The notes: generated by a model from the letters alone, not told the origin. A stretch of 64,000 nt of DNA from Levilactobacillus enshiensis (GCF_007115095.1 NZ_SULH01000005.1:88126-152125); one strand, 5' to 3'; shown: positions 1 to 9,593, counted from the first letter of the stretch. Made by a program: numbers and translations.

Positions 1-406
1 AGACGATACTGCCCCGTTCAACATAGGGTAGAAACGCATCCTGCTGGGCCTTATTAAAACGGTGAATTTCATCAACGAATACAATCGTCTTCTCGCCAAC
101 CGCTAAGTCGTTACCCGCCTGCTTCATAATTTTTTTGATCTGACTGATACTACTGTCGACCGCACTGAACCGGAGAAACTTGGCCTGCGTTTGCCGCGCA
201 ATAATCTCAGCCAACGTCGTCTTGCCCACGCCAGGTGGTCCCCAGAAAATCATCGATGAGACCTGGTCATTTTCAATCAGCTCACGGAGAATCTTACCGG
301 ACCCCAGCAGGTGCGTCTGCCCGACGAATTCCGCTAACGTTCGTGGCCGCACGCGACTGGCTAGCGGCGTATTTTGTTGGTTTGCAAATAATGATTCTTG
401 CTCCAC
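1..406 (-). CDS. rarA: Replication-associated recombination protein A, N-terminal part
   Basis: About 135 N-terminal residues of a RarA/MgsA AAA+ ATPase; the rest lies left of the window. Family members act at stalled replication forks together with SSB. Seen here: the conserved start region (residues ESLFANQ), a Walker A motif GPPGVGKTT and a Walker B motif with the family signature VDEIHRFN. I chose the GTG at 406 because a GGTGA Shine-Dalgarno lies 5 nt upstream and the protein then begins MEQESLFA, as in relatives; a GTG at 415 is the alternative. It is followed on the same strand's upstream side by the GIY-YIG and MazG-like genes. Family assignment is secure. Confidence 0.93.
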   Translation of the reverse strand, partial: MEQESLFANQQNTPLASRVRPRTLAEFVGQTHLLGSGKILRELIENDQVSSMIFWGPPGVGKTTLAEIIARQTQAKFLRFSAVDSSISQIKKIMKQAGNDLAVGEKTIVFVDEIHRFNKAQQDAFLPYVERGSIV

Positions 407-489
407 GAGAGTCACCGTCCTTTTATCTTTAATGATAGGCTTGCGCAACGAAAAAGGCCAACGCTGGTAATCACGTTGACCACTTTTGC

Positions 490-2211
490 CTAGCGACTAG
501 CCCGCTGTAACGCCGCCCGTAACTCATCATCGACAGCGTAAATGTAGAGACCATTCACCCCCCGCGTCAATAAAACATTTAATTCATTTGGTAGGAGTTC
601 ATCATCAACGTGCTGTTTAGTCCCATCTGGCATGGTTCGATTCCGTGTGGCGTTGGTGTTCTCACTCGCCGTCGGATCAAAAATGACTTTGCCCTCGCGA
701 TACTTGACTGAAGGTCCAATAATCACGCCGCTATAATTCAGGTCAAAACCTTGGATTGTATACGTCGATCCAACTTCACCCAACGTTTGATGTTGCTCGG
801 CCCAAGCCAAATGCTTGGCTTGTCCCTTCTGGTCATCCGCTAGTGGCAACTGCAGATTCCACGGCAATGAGAAATCGCCGACCGTCACCATATCTGTGTG
901 GCCGTCCTTCAGTTTAAACGGCCAATCAAATGTGGCCAGCACTCGTGACAACCCGTGCGATTCATCCTGCGCACGAGCGACGATTGCTTGATACATGAGC
1001 TGCGGGTCATCAAAGATTCGCAGATCATATTGTTCATCTTGAGGAATTCTATCCACCACACGCCGGTCAATTAAGCTATGTAGCCAGGTGGTCGTTGCTT
1101 CGCTGGCATTCATCCGCAACTGCTGTTTGAATTTGATTAGATTGCCACGCTGAGCGGCTTTGGTCTCCAATTTCTGAATCTCACTGGCCGTTAAGTAGCC
1201 TTCCGTCTTCAGCATCTGTTTCGCGTCAAATACCGCTACCGTCAATTTGGCCCGAGTCATGATGTCCTGTAACTGATTCTGGCCGCGGTAAGACTGCTTC
1301 CCTTGCGTCCACAACAGATGAGCCTCATCGACTAACACGACGTCGACCGGATCATCCGGGTCATGATGATTGATAAACGTCGTAGGCTTGCTGACGTTAG
1401 CGACTTTCATCCCCAATTTCTCGGCAATATTCTGATACACCTTGACCTGTTCATCATGATTGACCAATAAGTAAATGTTTGCCGTCTTAAAATCGGTATA
1501 GTTTAAGTCTTCCCCCAGTTGCCACAACTGATAGAATAACGTACTCAATAAGACCGTTTTCCCGGAGCCAGCTTCGCCTTCAACTAGCATCAGTTGCTGC
1601 ATCTCGTGGGCACGAAAGACCGCTTTGATTCGCCGCAGAATCAGCTCACGGGCATTGTCCTGTTCGCGAGTCAACTCATGAAAGGGTGAGGCTTTGAATA
1701 GCGCCGAATCCCGGACTACGGATTCAATTGGAAATAGATCTGCATTAAACTGGTGTAATTTACGCCAAATCGCAGAAAAAATTGTCCCCTTTTCATCAGC
1801 GGTGTAGTATTTATTCTGCTGATTTTCGCGCCGGTTATTCAGCCTCTTGACACTCTCTACACCGGACATATAAAGCATCATGCTATTCTCGATGTCTAGT
1901 GTCAGCGATTTATTAAAGTGCGGATGGCCAATTACCAATAACTGTGAATCCTGACTATCTGCCAAGTATTGCCAATCCTGACGGTCATGAATATCATCGT
2001 CTAAATGTTGGCGAGTTCGTTGCTCAATATCGTTGGTCTCACCAACATAAACCTGATAGGACTGCGGTTTCTCCTGATCATAAACAATATAGACCGTTGG
2101 ATACTCTAATAGGAGCTCAACGTGCTGCCCGCTGACCTTTTCCTTGATGTCAGCCAGTCCTTGGCGACTAAAACCGACCTCCGTAATCACTGGCTTCGGT
2201 AATTTCGGCAT
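490..2211 (-). CDS. GIY-YIG endonuclease domain fused to DUF2075 P-loop ATPase/helicase-like protein
   Basis: 573 aa. Residues about 38-75 look like a GIY-YIG nuclease fold (VYIVYD, then YVGETN and a following Arg), and the rest matches the DUF2075/Schlafen-group-3-like ATPase region, with Walker A GEAGSGKT near 212-218 and Walker B LVDEAH near 293-298. Such proteins probably act on nucleic acid; the substrate is unknown. The ATG directly abuts the stop codon of the MazG-like gene upstream (no gap), so the two are probably translationally coupled. A nuclease-ATPase pairing of this kind occurs in housekeeping and defence settings; the sequence alone does not say which. Domain calls are good, role is open. 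Confidence 0.8.
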   Translation of the reverse strand: MPKLPKPVITEVGFSRQGLADIKEKVSGQHVELLLEYPTVYIVYDQEKPQSYQVYVGETNDIEQRTRQHLDDDIHDRQDWQYLADSQDSQLLVIGHPHFNKSLTLDIENSMMLYMSGVESVKRLNNRRENQQNKYYTADEKGTIFSAIWRKLHQFNADLFPIESVVRDSALFKASPFHELTREQDNARELILRRIKAVFRAHEMQQLMLVEGEAGSGKTVLLSTLFYQLWQLGEDLNYTDFKTANIYLLVNHDEQVKVYQNIAEKLGMKVANVSKPTTFINHHDPDDPVDVVLVDEAHLLWTQGKQSYRGQNQLQDIMTRAKLTVAVFDAKQMLKTEGYLTASEIQKLETKAAQRGNLIKFKQQLRMNASEATTTWLHSLIDRRVVDRIPQDEQYDLRIFDDPQLMYQAIVARAQDESHGLSRVLATFDWPFKLKDGHTDMVTVGDFSLPWNLQLPLADDQKGQAKHLAWAEQHQTLGEVGSTYTIQGFDLNYSGVIIGPSVKYREGKVIFDPTASENTNATRNRTMPDGTKQHVDDELLPNELNVLLTRGVNGLYIYAVDDELRAALQRASR

Positions 2212-2544
2212 CTAGTTTCCCTCCTCATTCTGGTCAAATTTCCAATGGCGTTGCAAGTTGATCTCATGCTTCGCCTGAACCAACTCGTTAGGGGTCACTC
2301 CTAGCTGATCACACATATAGTAGAGGTACGTTAACGCATCCGCCATCTCAAGTTTTAAATCGGCGGTCTGCTGGTCAGAAATAGTCGTTTGACCATCCTG
2401 CCAAAGAAAGATTTCATTAACTTCTGCCACTTCAACCGATAACGCCCGTGCTAAGGCCGGCAACGTGTGGTATTTACGCCACCCCCGTTGATCACGAGAA
2501 TCACGTAGTTCCTGTATCACTTGTGCATAGTCCAAATCAGCCAT
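2212..2544 (-). CDS. MazG-like nucleotide pyrophosphohydrolase
   Basis: 110 aa. Resembles the RS21-C6/dCTPase branch of MazG-like all-alpha pyrophosphohydrolases, which hydrolyse non-canonical or excess NTPs/dNTPs. The two metal-binding ExxE/ExxD-type motifs are visible: EVAEVNEIFLW and, about 35 residues later, EMADALTYL. The ATG at 2544 is chosen because AGGAGGGG lies 7 nt upstream; a longer frame runs to 2634 but has no ribosome-binding site. It is directly followed by the GIY-YIG/DUF2075 gene, whose start touches its stop, which implies co-expression. Confidence 0.8.
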   Translation of the reverse strand: MADLDYAQVIQELRDSRDQRGWRKYHTLPALARALSVEVAEVNEIFLWQDGQTTISDQQTADLKLEMADALTYLYYMCDQLGVTPNELVQAKHEINLQRHWKFDQNEEGN

Positions 2545-2850
2545 CTGTCGACCCCTCCTGACGTTCTGTTGGGATAAATTATACCATTTTGCAAGATCTG
2601 GCGGCTGGTAAAGTTTAGCGGTATATTCTCCCAATTATCGCTAAACTTCCAATCACAGCGGGGACTAGCGAACACGTCTAACTGGCTGAGTCACTATGAG
2701 GGCAACCAGATTATCCAGTCAGTCGGTCTGTTTTTCCCTATGATTTTGATGATAAGTCCCGTACTATGAAGGTACCCGCACCATCATGCTAACTAATACC
2801 GCTACTTGCCGCTTCTGAATGCAAGCCAACCTGTTTTGGAGGAACCCACC
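2545..2850. other. Intergenic, divergent region between MazG-like and GH20 genes
   Basis: About 300 bases without a convincing gene. It must hold the promoters of the divergently read MazG-like and GH20 genes. I see no clear promoter pair, riboswitch or repeat; the GH20 Shine-Dalgarno GGAGGAA is at 2839-2845. Confidence 0.5.
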
Positions 2851-3936
2851 TTGCAAAAGAAAATTCATCTCTTACTGACTAACATTATTGCCATTTTGAG
2901 CTGTCTGTTCATCTTACAGATACCATCAGCCGTCCATGCTACCGTCCAGCCCTCACAATTGAATCATCGTCAAGGTCTGCTGCTAGATCTCGGTCGGCAT
3001 CCCCTGTCTGAACCCAGTCTCGAACGACTCATCGATGCTGCCGCAACCGCTAAGTTGGACTATGTCGTTTTGCACCTCAGCGACAATGAACATCTTAGCT
3101 TTCAATCCACCTACCTTGGTAATCAGGCCTCGGCTACCGTTCTCTCACAACGACATTTGAAAAAGTTGGTCACCTTTGCTAATAACAAGGGTGTTCAAGT
3201 GATACCAGACGTGGATTTCCCCTCACATGCTGGTGCCATTTTAAGGCAGTTAAAACACAAGCATCCTAAGACTTATCGCACCGTTAAGCTCGACAAGCAG
3301 ACACTCGACTATACTAAGAAGAAATCCATCACGGTCGTCAAGAAAATTTACCGGGAGTTAGATGCGACCTTCAACCACCAGCCATACCACGATTTCATCT
3401 TAGGCGCAGATGAAGTCCCTGGTGACGGGGCCGCTCATAAATCGCTGACAACTTTCATCAACCAGATTAATCGTGATCAAAACAAGCACGGGTTTACCAC
3501 GACCATTTGGAATGACTCCCTTTACAAACGGGAACTGCCCAAACTGGCTGCCAATATTGTCATCAACTACTGGTCACAATCCGGCAATCACTCGGAAAGT
3601 CGGCAGCTCACATCGCGCAAAGCCCAACGTGTCTCAGTACCTGACCTACTAGCTGCTAACCGTAAAATCGTGAACGCCAACAGCTATGCGACTTACTACC
3701 AACTCAAGTACATTGACAACGCCAACGATGACCGCTACTTTTTAGACTATCTGCGTGACCAATACCGACCAAACTTGTTCAATGAAATCGACACGACCGG
3801 TCAAAACCAAAATCGAACGTTGGAACCTGACATCACCACTACCGGTACGCTGGTTAGTTTATGGGGGCACGACTCAAAAGACGTAACAACCCAGACAATC
3901 GTAGACTTTGTTCGGCAACTCGATGTTCCTAAGTAA
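2851..3936 (+). CDS. Secreted dispersin-B-like beta-N-acetylhexosaminidase (GH20)
   Basis: 361 aa, starting at TTG 2851, 5 nt after GGAGGAA. This start gives a clean signal peptide (KK, hydrophobic core, Ala-X-Ala near residue 30). An upstream in-frame TTG at 2806 would destroy it. The remaining TIM barrel lines up from end to end with dispersin B as I remember it: LGRH, LSDNE, the catalytic Asp-Glu pair in GADEVPG near 187, WNDSL, NYWS, RVSVPDLL, NSY and a terminal WG-D motif. Dispersin B hydrolyses poly-N-acetylglucosamine, so an exported biofilm- or wall-glycan hydrolase is likely. No wall anchor is seen. The usual WGED motif is WGHD here, which may alter activity. Confidence 0.82.
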   Translation: MQKKIHLLLTNIIAILSCLFILQIPSAVHATVQPSQLNHRQGLLLDLGRHPLSEPSLERLIDAAATAKLDYVVLHLSDNEHLSFQSTYLGNQASATVLSQRHLKKLVTFANNKGVQVIPDVDFPSHAGAILRQLKHKHPKTYRTVKLDKQTLDYTKKKSITVVKKIYRELDATFNHQPYHDFILGADEVPGDGAAHKSLTTFINQINRDQNKHGFTTTIWNDSLYKRELPKLAANIVINYWSQSGNHSESRQLTSRKAQRVSVPDLLAANRKIVNANSYATYYQLKYIDNANDDRYFLDYLRDQYRPNLFNEIDTTGQNQNRTLEPDITTTGTLVSLWGHDSKDVTTQTIVDFVRQLDVPK

Positions 3937-4037
3937 CCTAGATGGGGACCAGTTAAAATAAAAACGCTGTTTCCTTTAATTTTCTCCTTGTACTATAATA
4001 CTGATATCTGACACATCTATTAGGGGAGGAAACAACT

Positions 4038-4841
4038 TTGTCAAAAATTCACATTAAAGGTATCGTCAGTTTACTGGCAGTCGCTGCAATTGGCATGGCC
4101 GCATTACCAGTAACTGCTAATGCTTCGAGCTCATATTATAATATGGGGCGAGCGCAATATGTTCGTACCAAGAAGGCAATGTACGTTGGCATTTACCAAA
4201 AGAAGGGGAATACCTACAAGCCGCTCCTGAAGAAAAAGGGGTCCCTCTTACGCGTGTCGAGCACCACTCAGAAATCCAGCAATAGTCCCGTTCTGGCCGC
4301 ATTTACATCCGGTGCCGTCCACTATAACCGGCTCAATCAGTTGAAGTTTAACGACACCCCCACCGTTCCCCTAACGAAAGCCAATTTTCAGAAGGTTGCG
4401 TTAAAAGCACCCATCCGGGGAACCGTCCTCCGTGCCGGATCAGGCTTCAAGGAAGACAGCAACGGTAATTTCGGTAACGCCTCTGCCTTCTACCTGACCC
4501 TCGACAACTACCTGCAATATTACAGCAAGTCCGCCATGGTTAAGTACGACGCTGCTGGTACCATGATCATTGACGGCGGTCACCGCATGGATAACTACAA
4601 GCCTACCGCTTCAGCTAAGATGACGAAGACTACCGTTAAAGGCAACACGACCACGGTTCAATACCGGACACCGATTAAAGGCGTTCCCGGCAAAAAGCTT
4701 GGTGCTCATAAGTACCAAATCAAGATCACTTATCTCAACACGATAGGCCATAAGTCATTTGGTGAAAGTTATGGTAGCAATTGGGGAAATTATACGATCA
4801 ATGGTCGGCCCTACTTCTCAGGCATCGTCAACGATTATTAG
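4038..4841 (+). CDS. Secreted protein of unknown function
   Basis: 267 aa, TTG start at 4038 preceded by GGGGAGGAAA. Residues 1-29 form a signal peptide (SKIHIKG, hydrophobic stretch, cleavage after TANA). The mature protein is rich in Lys, Tyr, Ser and Thr, with a basic N-terminal portion (RTKKAMYVGIYQKKG) typical of wall-associated lactobacillus proteins. There is no LPxTG motif and no catalytic motif I recognise. A TATAAT hexamer at 3994-3999 may be its -10 box. It lies downstream of the GH20 gene in the same direction and ends at a strong terminator. Function unknown. Confidence 0.75.
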   Translation: MSKIHIKGIVSLLAVAAIGMAALPVTANASSSYYNMGRAQYVRTKKAMYVGIYQKKGNTYKPLLKKKGSLLRVSSTTQKSSNSPVLAAFTSGAVHYNRLNQLKFNDTPTVPLTKANFQKVALKAPIRGTVLRAGSGFKEDSNGNFGNASAFYLTLDNYLQYYSKSAMVKYDAAGTMIIDGGHRMDNYKPTASAKMTKTTVKGNTTTVQYRTPIKGVPGKKLGAHKYQIKITYLNTIGHKSFGESYGSNWGNYTINGRPYFSGIVNDY

Positions 4842-4845
4842 CAAC

Positions 4846-4883
4846 AAGAAAGGAGCCACGGCAATCGCTGTAGCTCCTTTCTT
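4846..4883. terminator. Bidirectional rho-independent terminator
   Basis: Perfect 11-bp stem AAGAAAGGAGC/GCTCCTTTCTT between the convergent secreted-protein and GNAT genes. Confidence 0.85.
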
Positions 4884-4910
4884 ATCCCAATTATAATTTT
4901 CTACCCGCAG

Positions 4911-5405
4911 CTACCGGGTAATGGTCTTACTGTAAATCAACGATTCCCGATCTGGAAACGCGTAGCTGACGGGGAGTTGTTGCCGGTCGATTCGCTGAAA
5001 GCCATTCTTTTCGTAAAAGTAATGGGATCGCGTCTCAGCTTCGGGGGTATCCAAGACCAGTTGGGTCAATTGCGTTTCCGTTTGCACGTACGCCGCTAAC
5101 GTCTGCCACAGATGTTGGCCCAGCCGTTGCGGTCGGCCGCGATACGTCGGATAGGTGAAGAACTTTTTCAGGACCCCCACCTTCTCATTACATTTCAGTA
5201 GGCCGATCGACCCAACCACCTGGCCTTGGTCCCGCGCCACCCAAAAATCGCCGCCGTTTTTCTGGTAATATTGGCTAATTTCAAACACATCTGCTTGTTC
5301 ACGCATCTTAATCCCCAGATGCGCCTCTGTGTTCTGGCAATACATAATCAAATCCACCAATTCAGCCACCGTTTGCGGCGAATATGAATAACGTTCAATC
5401 TGCAA
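4911..5405 (-). CDS. GNAT family N-acetyltransferase
   Basis: 164 aa. GNAT fold: beta-strand region WVARDQGQVVGSIGLL, the acetyl-CoA loop replaced by YRGRPQRLGQHL, and the C-terminal signature HYFYEKNGFQRI. Substrate unknown; closest in feel to small-molecule or peptide acetyltransferases. It diverges from the LysR gene at 5511, a common arrangement for a regulator and its target, so the LysR protein may control it. Confidence 0.85.
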   Translation of the reverse strand: MQIERYSYSPQTVAELVDLIMYCQNTEAHLGIKMREQADVFEISQYYQKNGGDFWVARDQGQVVGSIGLLKCNEKVGVLKKFFTYPTYRGRPQRLGQHLWQTLAAYVQTETQLTQLVLDTPEAETRSHYFYEKNGFQRIDRQQLPVSYAFPDRESLIYSKTITR

Positions 5406-5510
5406 TCTTTACAGCTCCTTTTCGTTGGTCTAAGCTTAGCATGACTAAATACATTTGAAAAATTAATGTTTCTGCTCATATCCATCAAAATAATTAATGG
5501 AGGCTTTGCC

Positions 5511-6416
5511 ATGGACATTCGCCAGCTAACCACCTTTCGCACCATTGCTGATACCCTGAGTTTTACCCAAGCTGCCCAACTGCTGGGCTACACCCAATCT
5601 GCTGTTTCCAGTCAAATCAAACATCTTGAGGCCGAACTCAAAGCGCCCGTCTTCGCCTATGAGCATCGCCAACTTTCGCTAACGACCACCGGTAAGCGAC
5701 TCTTACCGCTGACAGAGCATCTACTCAGCGACTATCACGCGATTCAAGCCTTGTCGACCAACGATACCATGACCGGCACGCTACGAATCGCCGCACCAGA
5801 ATCCCTGACCATTTATCGGTTACCCCCGATTTTGGCCGCGTTTCGACAGGCCTACCCCGCTGTTCAACTGCAAATTACCAACGCGACCTGCCAGTACAAT
5901 CGGCAGCAATTGCTGGCGGGTGAGGCCGACATTGCATTCATGTTGTGGCCCGCGCTCACGGCAACTGACTTCATCGACCATGACCTGGGCAGCGTTCCCA
6001 TGACCTGTGTCGTTAGCCCCCGATCCGCTACTAGTCTCACTGGTCAAACTGTCGCCAACACATTGCCCTTTATCATCAATGAGCCCGACTGCAGCTACCG
6101 CAATCAGTTTGAGCGTGCCCTCTGGCATACCCATCACCAACGGCCGCAACTGATGGAGCTGTGGAGCATTGCAGCCATCAAGCAAATGGTCACCAGCGGC
6201 GTCGGCTTCTCCTATCTCCCAACGATGACCGTCGCTGCCGAGTTGAACCAGCACCGCCTTAAAGCCATTGCGACTACTATCCCTAACGAAATTCACACGC
6301 ACGTTTTGACTCGCAAAAGTTCGGCGACCCAGCCACTGATTCAGGCTTTTTTAGAGTTGGTTCACCAGCACTTTGGAGAAGTATCATCTGTGACGAATTC
6401 TTCCCAAGCAAAATGA
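5511..6416 (+). CDS. LysR family transcriptional regulator
   Basis: 301 aa. An N-terminal winged helix-turn-helix (MDIRQLTTFRTIADTLSF, then AAQLLGYTQSAVSSQI) is followed by a periplasmic-binding-type effector domain. The ATG at 5511 is preceded by GGAGG at 7 nt, and the frame upstream is spurious. It is divergent from the GNAT gene; the 105-bp gap probably holds the shared operator. It ends at a 13-bp-stem terminator. The effector is unknown. Confidence 0.9.
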   Translation: MDIRQLTTFRTIADTLSFTQAAQLLGYTQSAVSSQIKHLEAELKAPVFAYEHRQLSLTTTGKRLLPLTEHLLSDYHAIQALSTNDTMTGTLRIAAPESLTIYRLPPILAAFRQAYPAVQLQITNATCQYNRQQLLAGEADIAFMLWPALTATDFIDHDLGSVPMTCVVSPRSATSLTGQTVANTLPFIINEPDCSYRNQFERALWHTHHQRPQLMELWSIAAIKQMVTSGVGFSYLPTMTVAAELNQHRLKAIATTIPNEIHTHVLTRKSSATQPLIQAFLELVHQHFGEVSSVTNSSQAK

Positions 6417-6485
6417 TACTTAATTTCTGGTGAATCTATAAATTTCAATTCACGCAATCACCCTGTTCAAATTCAACCGTATACT

Positions 6486-6533
6486 AAAGAGAATCTAGTC
6501 GCTACCTAAAAGGATAGTGTCTAGATTCTCTTT
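6486..6533 (+). terminator. Rho-independent terminator after LysR
   Basis: Perfect 13-bp stem AAAGAGAATCTAG/CTAGATTCTCTTT, then T-rich sequence. The loop itself can form a small inner hairpin. Confidence 0.85.
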
Positions 6534-6631
6534 CATTTCTAATTCAAATAGTCACTTTGGCATAAACTTATCAACCACGCTATGTGTCCAAAACTAACTA
6601 CATAAATACCAATATTGCTCTCCCATGAAAC

Positions 6632-6940
6632 TTATTTATCTGGGATTTCCATTTCTAATAGTGCACTACTATAAGATTTTCCGTGACGGTCAATGTTTAG
6701 TGAATGTGTCACACCACCACCAAGCGCATTCTCAATCACAAAGTTCAATGCTGGCACTTTAAAGAACTCATAACGCGTTACCTTAATTGGTCCCAAGGGT
6801 GCAAACCACTTTGCAACAGCCTCGTCAGTCACGTACTTCTTGATTAAGGAAAAGTCTGCTTCTTTATACGGAATAAGAGAAATAGTTGATGTATTTCCTT
6901 TATCTCCAGTCCGTGAGTGTGCAATATCATATAGTTTCAT
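6632..6940 (-). CDS. AtuA C-terminal-domain-like (ferredoxin-fold) protein
   Basis: 102 aa. It matches the C-terminal domain of AtuA/DUF1446 proteins (LYDIAHSRTGDKGN at the start, then NFVIENALGGGV). In many bacteria this domain is fused to the AtuA core; here it is a separate gene starting 2 nt after the stop of the core gene, with GAGGAGG upstream. The two products presumably form one complex. The biochemical role of the family is not established; Pseudomonas AtuA belongs to acyclic terpene utilisation, but no other terpene gene is present here. Confidence 0.85.
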   Translation of the reverse strand: MKLYDIAHSRTGDKGNTSTISLIPYKEADFSLIKKYVTDEAVAKWFAPLGPIKVTRYEFFKVPALNFVIENALGGGVTHSLNIDRHGKSYSSALLEMEIPDK

Positions 6941-6942
6941 GA

Positions 6943-8289
6943 TTACTTAACCTCCTCAGAGTCAACGTGTGTCCTAATATCATTTTCTGGAACCGTAATT
7001 GAAGCAATTGCAACAATCTTTTGCGTAATGGTTCGAACGCCACCCCCAGCAGATGGGCCATTAGTATACAGTGACTTCACTTCACGAACTACTTCCTTGG
7101 CCGCTTCTAAACTACTTGTTCTAGTTGCGATTCGTGCACGAATTTCACTGACATGTTCTGGTACTGGTAAAACACCATGGTAAAGACTATCAGCACCGAT
7201 ATAGTCTTCTTTAAATGCATCTACCGGAACTTTTAATAATTGTAGTCGCTTGCGAACAATTTCAGTAGCCAACTTTGCCTTATTGAAGGCATTGTGACCA
7301 CCATAGTTAATCCCGCCTTCGGTAATATAACCATCCTCATAGCCAACGCTAACCTTTAGCTCGCCTGTTTTGGCTCTCCCAGTTGCACCTATCACATGAA
7401 TGCCTTCACCATCCTTGGCCGGTTCAACCTGAACGTTTGAAAAGTCGGCGATAACATCTGGTGTGTAATACTTCGTTGGATCTTGAATCTCGTAGATTAA
7501 CTGTTCCTTAACCGTATCTGTGCTAAGTAGACCGCCCGTATCGGGTAGTTTATGTAACGTAATATCTCCCGTATCAGTAACATCGGCAAACGGAAAACCT
7601 AGTTCCCAGAGTTTATCGACATCCTTATAACCAGGATCGGCAAAGTAACCACCAGAAACTTGCCCAGCACATTCCAACAAGTGCCCCAGTAACGTTCCCT
7701 TACCTAACTTATCATAATCTGTGAAGTTCCAACCGAACTCATGAATTAAGGGGGCCATGAACAGTGAAGGGTCGGCCACACGTCCCGTAACAACAATGTC
7801 AGCGCCTTGGTCCAAAGCGGTAACAATCGCTTTAGCACCTAAATAAGCATTCGCAGAGATAATCTTACGGTTAAGTGATGACAGCGGTTGATGATCTTCC
7901 ATCATTTCATTAGCACCATAATTACTTGTAAGAGTTGTAATATCATCGCCTGAAACAGTGGCAATCTTCAAGTTATGAACACCGTACTCAGCAGCCATCT
8001 CTACGATTTTCTTAGTAGCTGCTTTAGGATTAGCTGCCCCCATATTGGTAATCACCTTAGTGGGATGTGCCTTAATAGCCGGCAGAATCTTCTTAAACCG
8101 ATATTCCAACAAGTCATTGTAGCCAGCATTGGGATCAGCTAATTTTTGATTTTGAGCAATAGCAATCGTTCTTTCAGCCAAACATTCAAAACAAATATAA
8201 TCTAAATTTCCACGATTGATTAAGTCAATAGCAGGTTCAATTCTGTCATCAGCATAACCAGCACCTGAACCAATACGAATCTTCTTCAT
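6943..8289 (-). CDS. AtuA/DUF1446 family protein, core domain
   Basis: 448 aa. Family hallmarks: IRIGSGAGYADDRIEPA at the N-terminus, FECLAERTIA, TNMGAANP, VTGRVADPSLFMAPL, and a Gly-rich GPSAGGGVR near the end. The ATG at 8289 follows GGAGGCC. It forms an operon with the small C-terminal-domain gene and is divergent from a LysR gene. The nearby MFS carrier and 3-hydroxyacyl-CoA-dehydrogenase-like enzyme suggest uptake and breakdown of a hydroxy-carboxylate or related acid. That pathway is an inference. Confidence 0.87.
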   Translation of the reverse strand: MKKIRIGSGAGYADDRIEPAIDLINRGNLDYICFECLAERTIAIAQNQKLADPNAGYNDLLEYRFKKILPAIKAHPTKVITNMGAANPKAATKKIVEMAAEYGVHNLKIATVSGDDITTLTSNYGANEMMEDHQPLSSLNRKIISANAYLGAKAIVTALDQGADIVVTGRVADPSLFMAPLIHEFGWNFTDYDKLGKGTLLGHLLECAGQVSGGYFADPGYKDVDKLWELGFPFADVTDTGDITLHKLPDTGGLLSTDTVKEQLIYEIQDPTKYYTPDVIADFSNVQVEPAKDGEGIHVIGATGRAKTGELKVSVGYEDGYITEGGINYGGHNAFNKAKLATEIVRKRLQLLKVPVDAFKEDYIGADSLYHGVLPVPEHVSEIRARIATRTSSLEAAKEVVREVKSLYTNGPSAGGGVRTITQKIVAIASITVPENDIRTHVDSEEVK

Positions 8290-8496
8290 TGTTGTGGCCT
8301 CCTATTCAGTTTCTGGCGTAAGTATAAGACCTGAATTAAGCTGATATCAAGACAGTCCATTCTCCCAAAAATGAAAATTAAATTGAAAATGAACGAATTT
8401 ACTTGTGAATATTATCTCAATCAGGTATGCACGCGTTTTACTTATTACTTAAATTCATATATTATTAGAATTATAGATATATGTGGAGGTGGTTTG

Positions 8497-9378
8497 ATGA
8501 ACATCACACAGCTCACTTATTTTGTCGAGGTCGTTGCATCTGACTTTAATATTAGTGTGGCCGCAGAAAAAATTCATGTCTCCCAGTCAACCATGAGCAA
8601 GTCGATTCTCACTTTCGAAGAGGAGGAAAATGTTAATCTATTCGTTCGGCATGGAAAAAAATTAGTTAGTTTAACTGAACCTGGTCGCAAATTTTATCGG
8701 GATGCTAAACGAGTTATCCGTGACTACGATAATATGCTAACTAACGTTCACCACCAAACAAATTGGGTGGGGAAAGTAAAGGTCGGTATTGCGCCAGCTG
8801 TGTTAGTCGCCTACTTTTCAAATATTTTACCGCAGTTTAGATTGGCCCACCCTGACATCAAAATTATTGTCTCAGACGTTGGTGGCGAGAAATTACAGCA
8901 AGACTTGCTCCTAGAAAAAATTGATTTAGCTTATCCCGTCGCACCAATCAAATATGATTCTTTAGATCAAAAAAGTCTAATTCTTGATTGTGGCGCCGTT
9001 GTTTTTAATCCCAAATTAGTTAATGTTCCTGACTCCTTAACCATTTCAGAACTGCTCAAGTTCAAGCTCGTGCTTCTCAATCAGTCTTTCACTATTCGTG
9101 ATCAACTTGATTTGCTACTAAGCTATGAGAAGACAACGCCTGATATTTTAATGGAATCCTCTTCCGAAAGTTTTCTTCTCAATGCTTGCCGTACCTCTCC
9201 ACTAGTCACCGTTCTCCCTCGAAGTATCCTGCGTGGCTATCAAACGGATGATTTAAGGGTGATTCCTCTCAACCAACTAAGCTGGGAGTTACTATCAACG
9301 ACCTTAAAGAAAAATGAAGACCCATTAATCGCTAAAGTCCGCGACTACTTTGATACAGCAATTGCTAAAATGGGGTGA
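8497..9378 (+). CDS. LysR family transcriptional regulator
   Basis: 293 aa. LysR helix-turn-helix (MNITQLTYFVEVVASD, AAEKIHVSQSTMSKSI) plus an effector domain. The ATG at 8497 is preceded by GGAGGTGG; 42 extra codons upstream have no start signal. It lies between the divergent AtuA genes and the co-directional MFS and dehydrogenase genes, so it is probably the local activator for both arms and senses the cluster's substrate. Confidence 0.9.
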   Translation: MNITQLTYFVEVVASDFNISVAAEKIHVSQSTMSKSILTFEEEENVNLFVRHGKKLVSLTEPGRKFYRDAKRVIRDYDNMLTNVHHQTNWVGKVKVGIAPAVLVAYFSNILPQFRLAHPDIKIIVSDVGGEKLQQDLLLEKIDLAYPVAPIKYDSLDQKSLILDCGAVVFNPKLVNVPDSLTISELLKFKLVLLNQSFTIRDQLDLLLSYEKTTPDILMESSSESFLLNACRTSPLVTVLPRSILRGYQTDDLRVIPLNQLSWELLSTTLKKNEDPLIAKVRDYFDTAIAKMG

Positions 9379-9593
9379 TATACTTTTTAGCAATAACGCT
9401 TATGAACAAACGTAATATGTAACCGCTTTATAAATGGCTCTATGCTGGTATCTATCTCCATAATGTAATTTTTTCTGATTTGTTTTACAGATTGACCATA
9501 TTTTCACATGTTGTCTACAGCCGTTTCACCAGTTATTATGCAGTCAGAAGAACGTCACTGCATTTACTGTTAATAATTGGGAGATGACAAATT

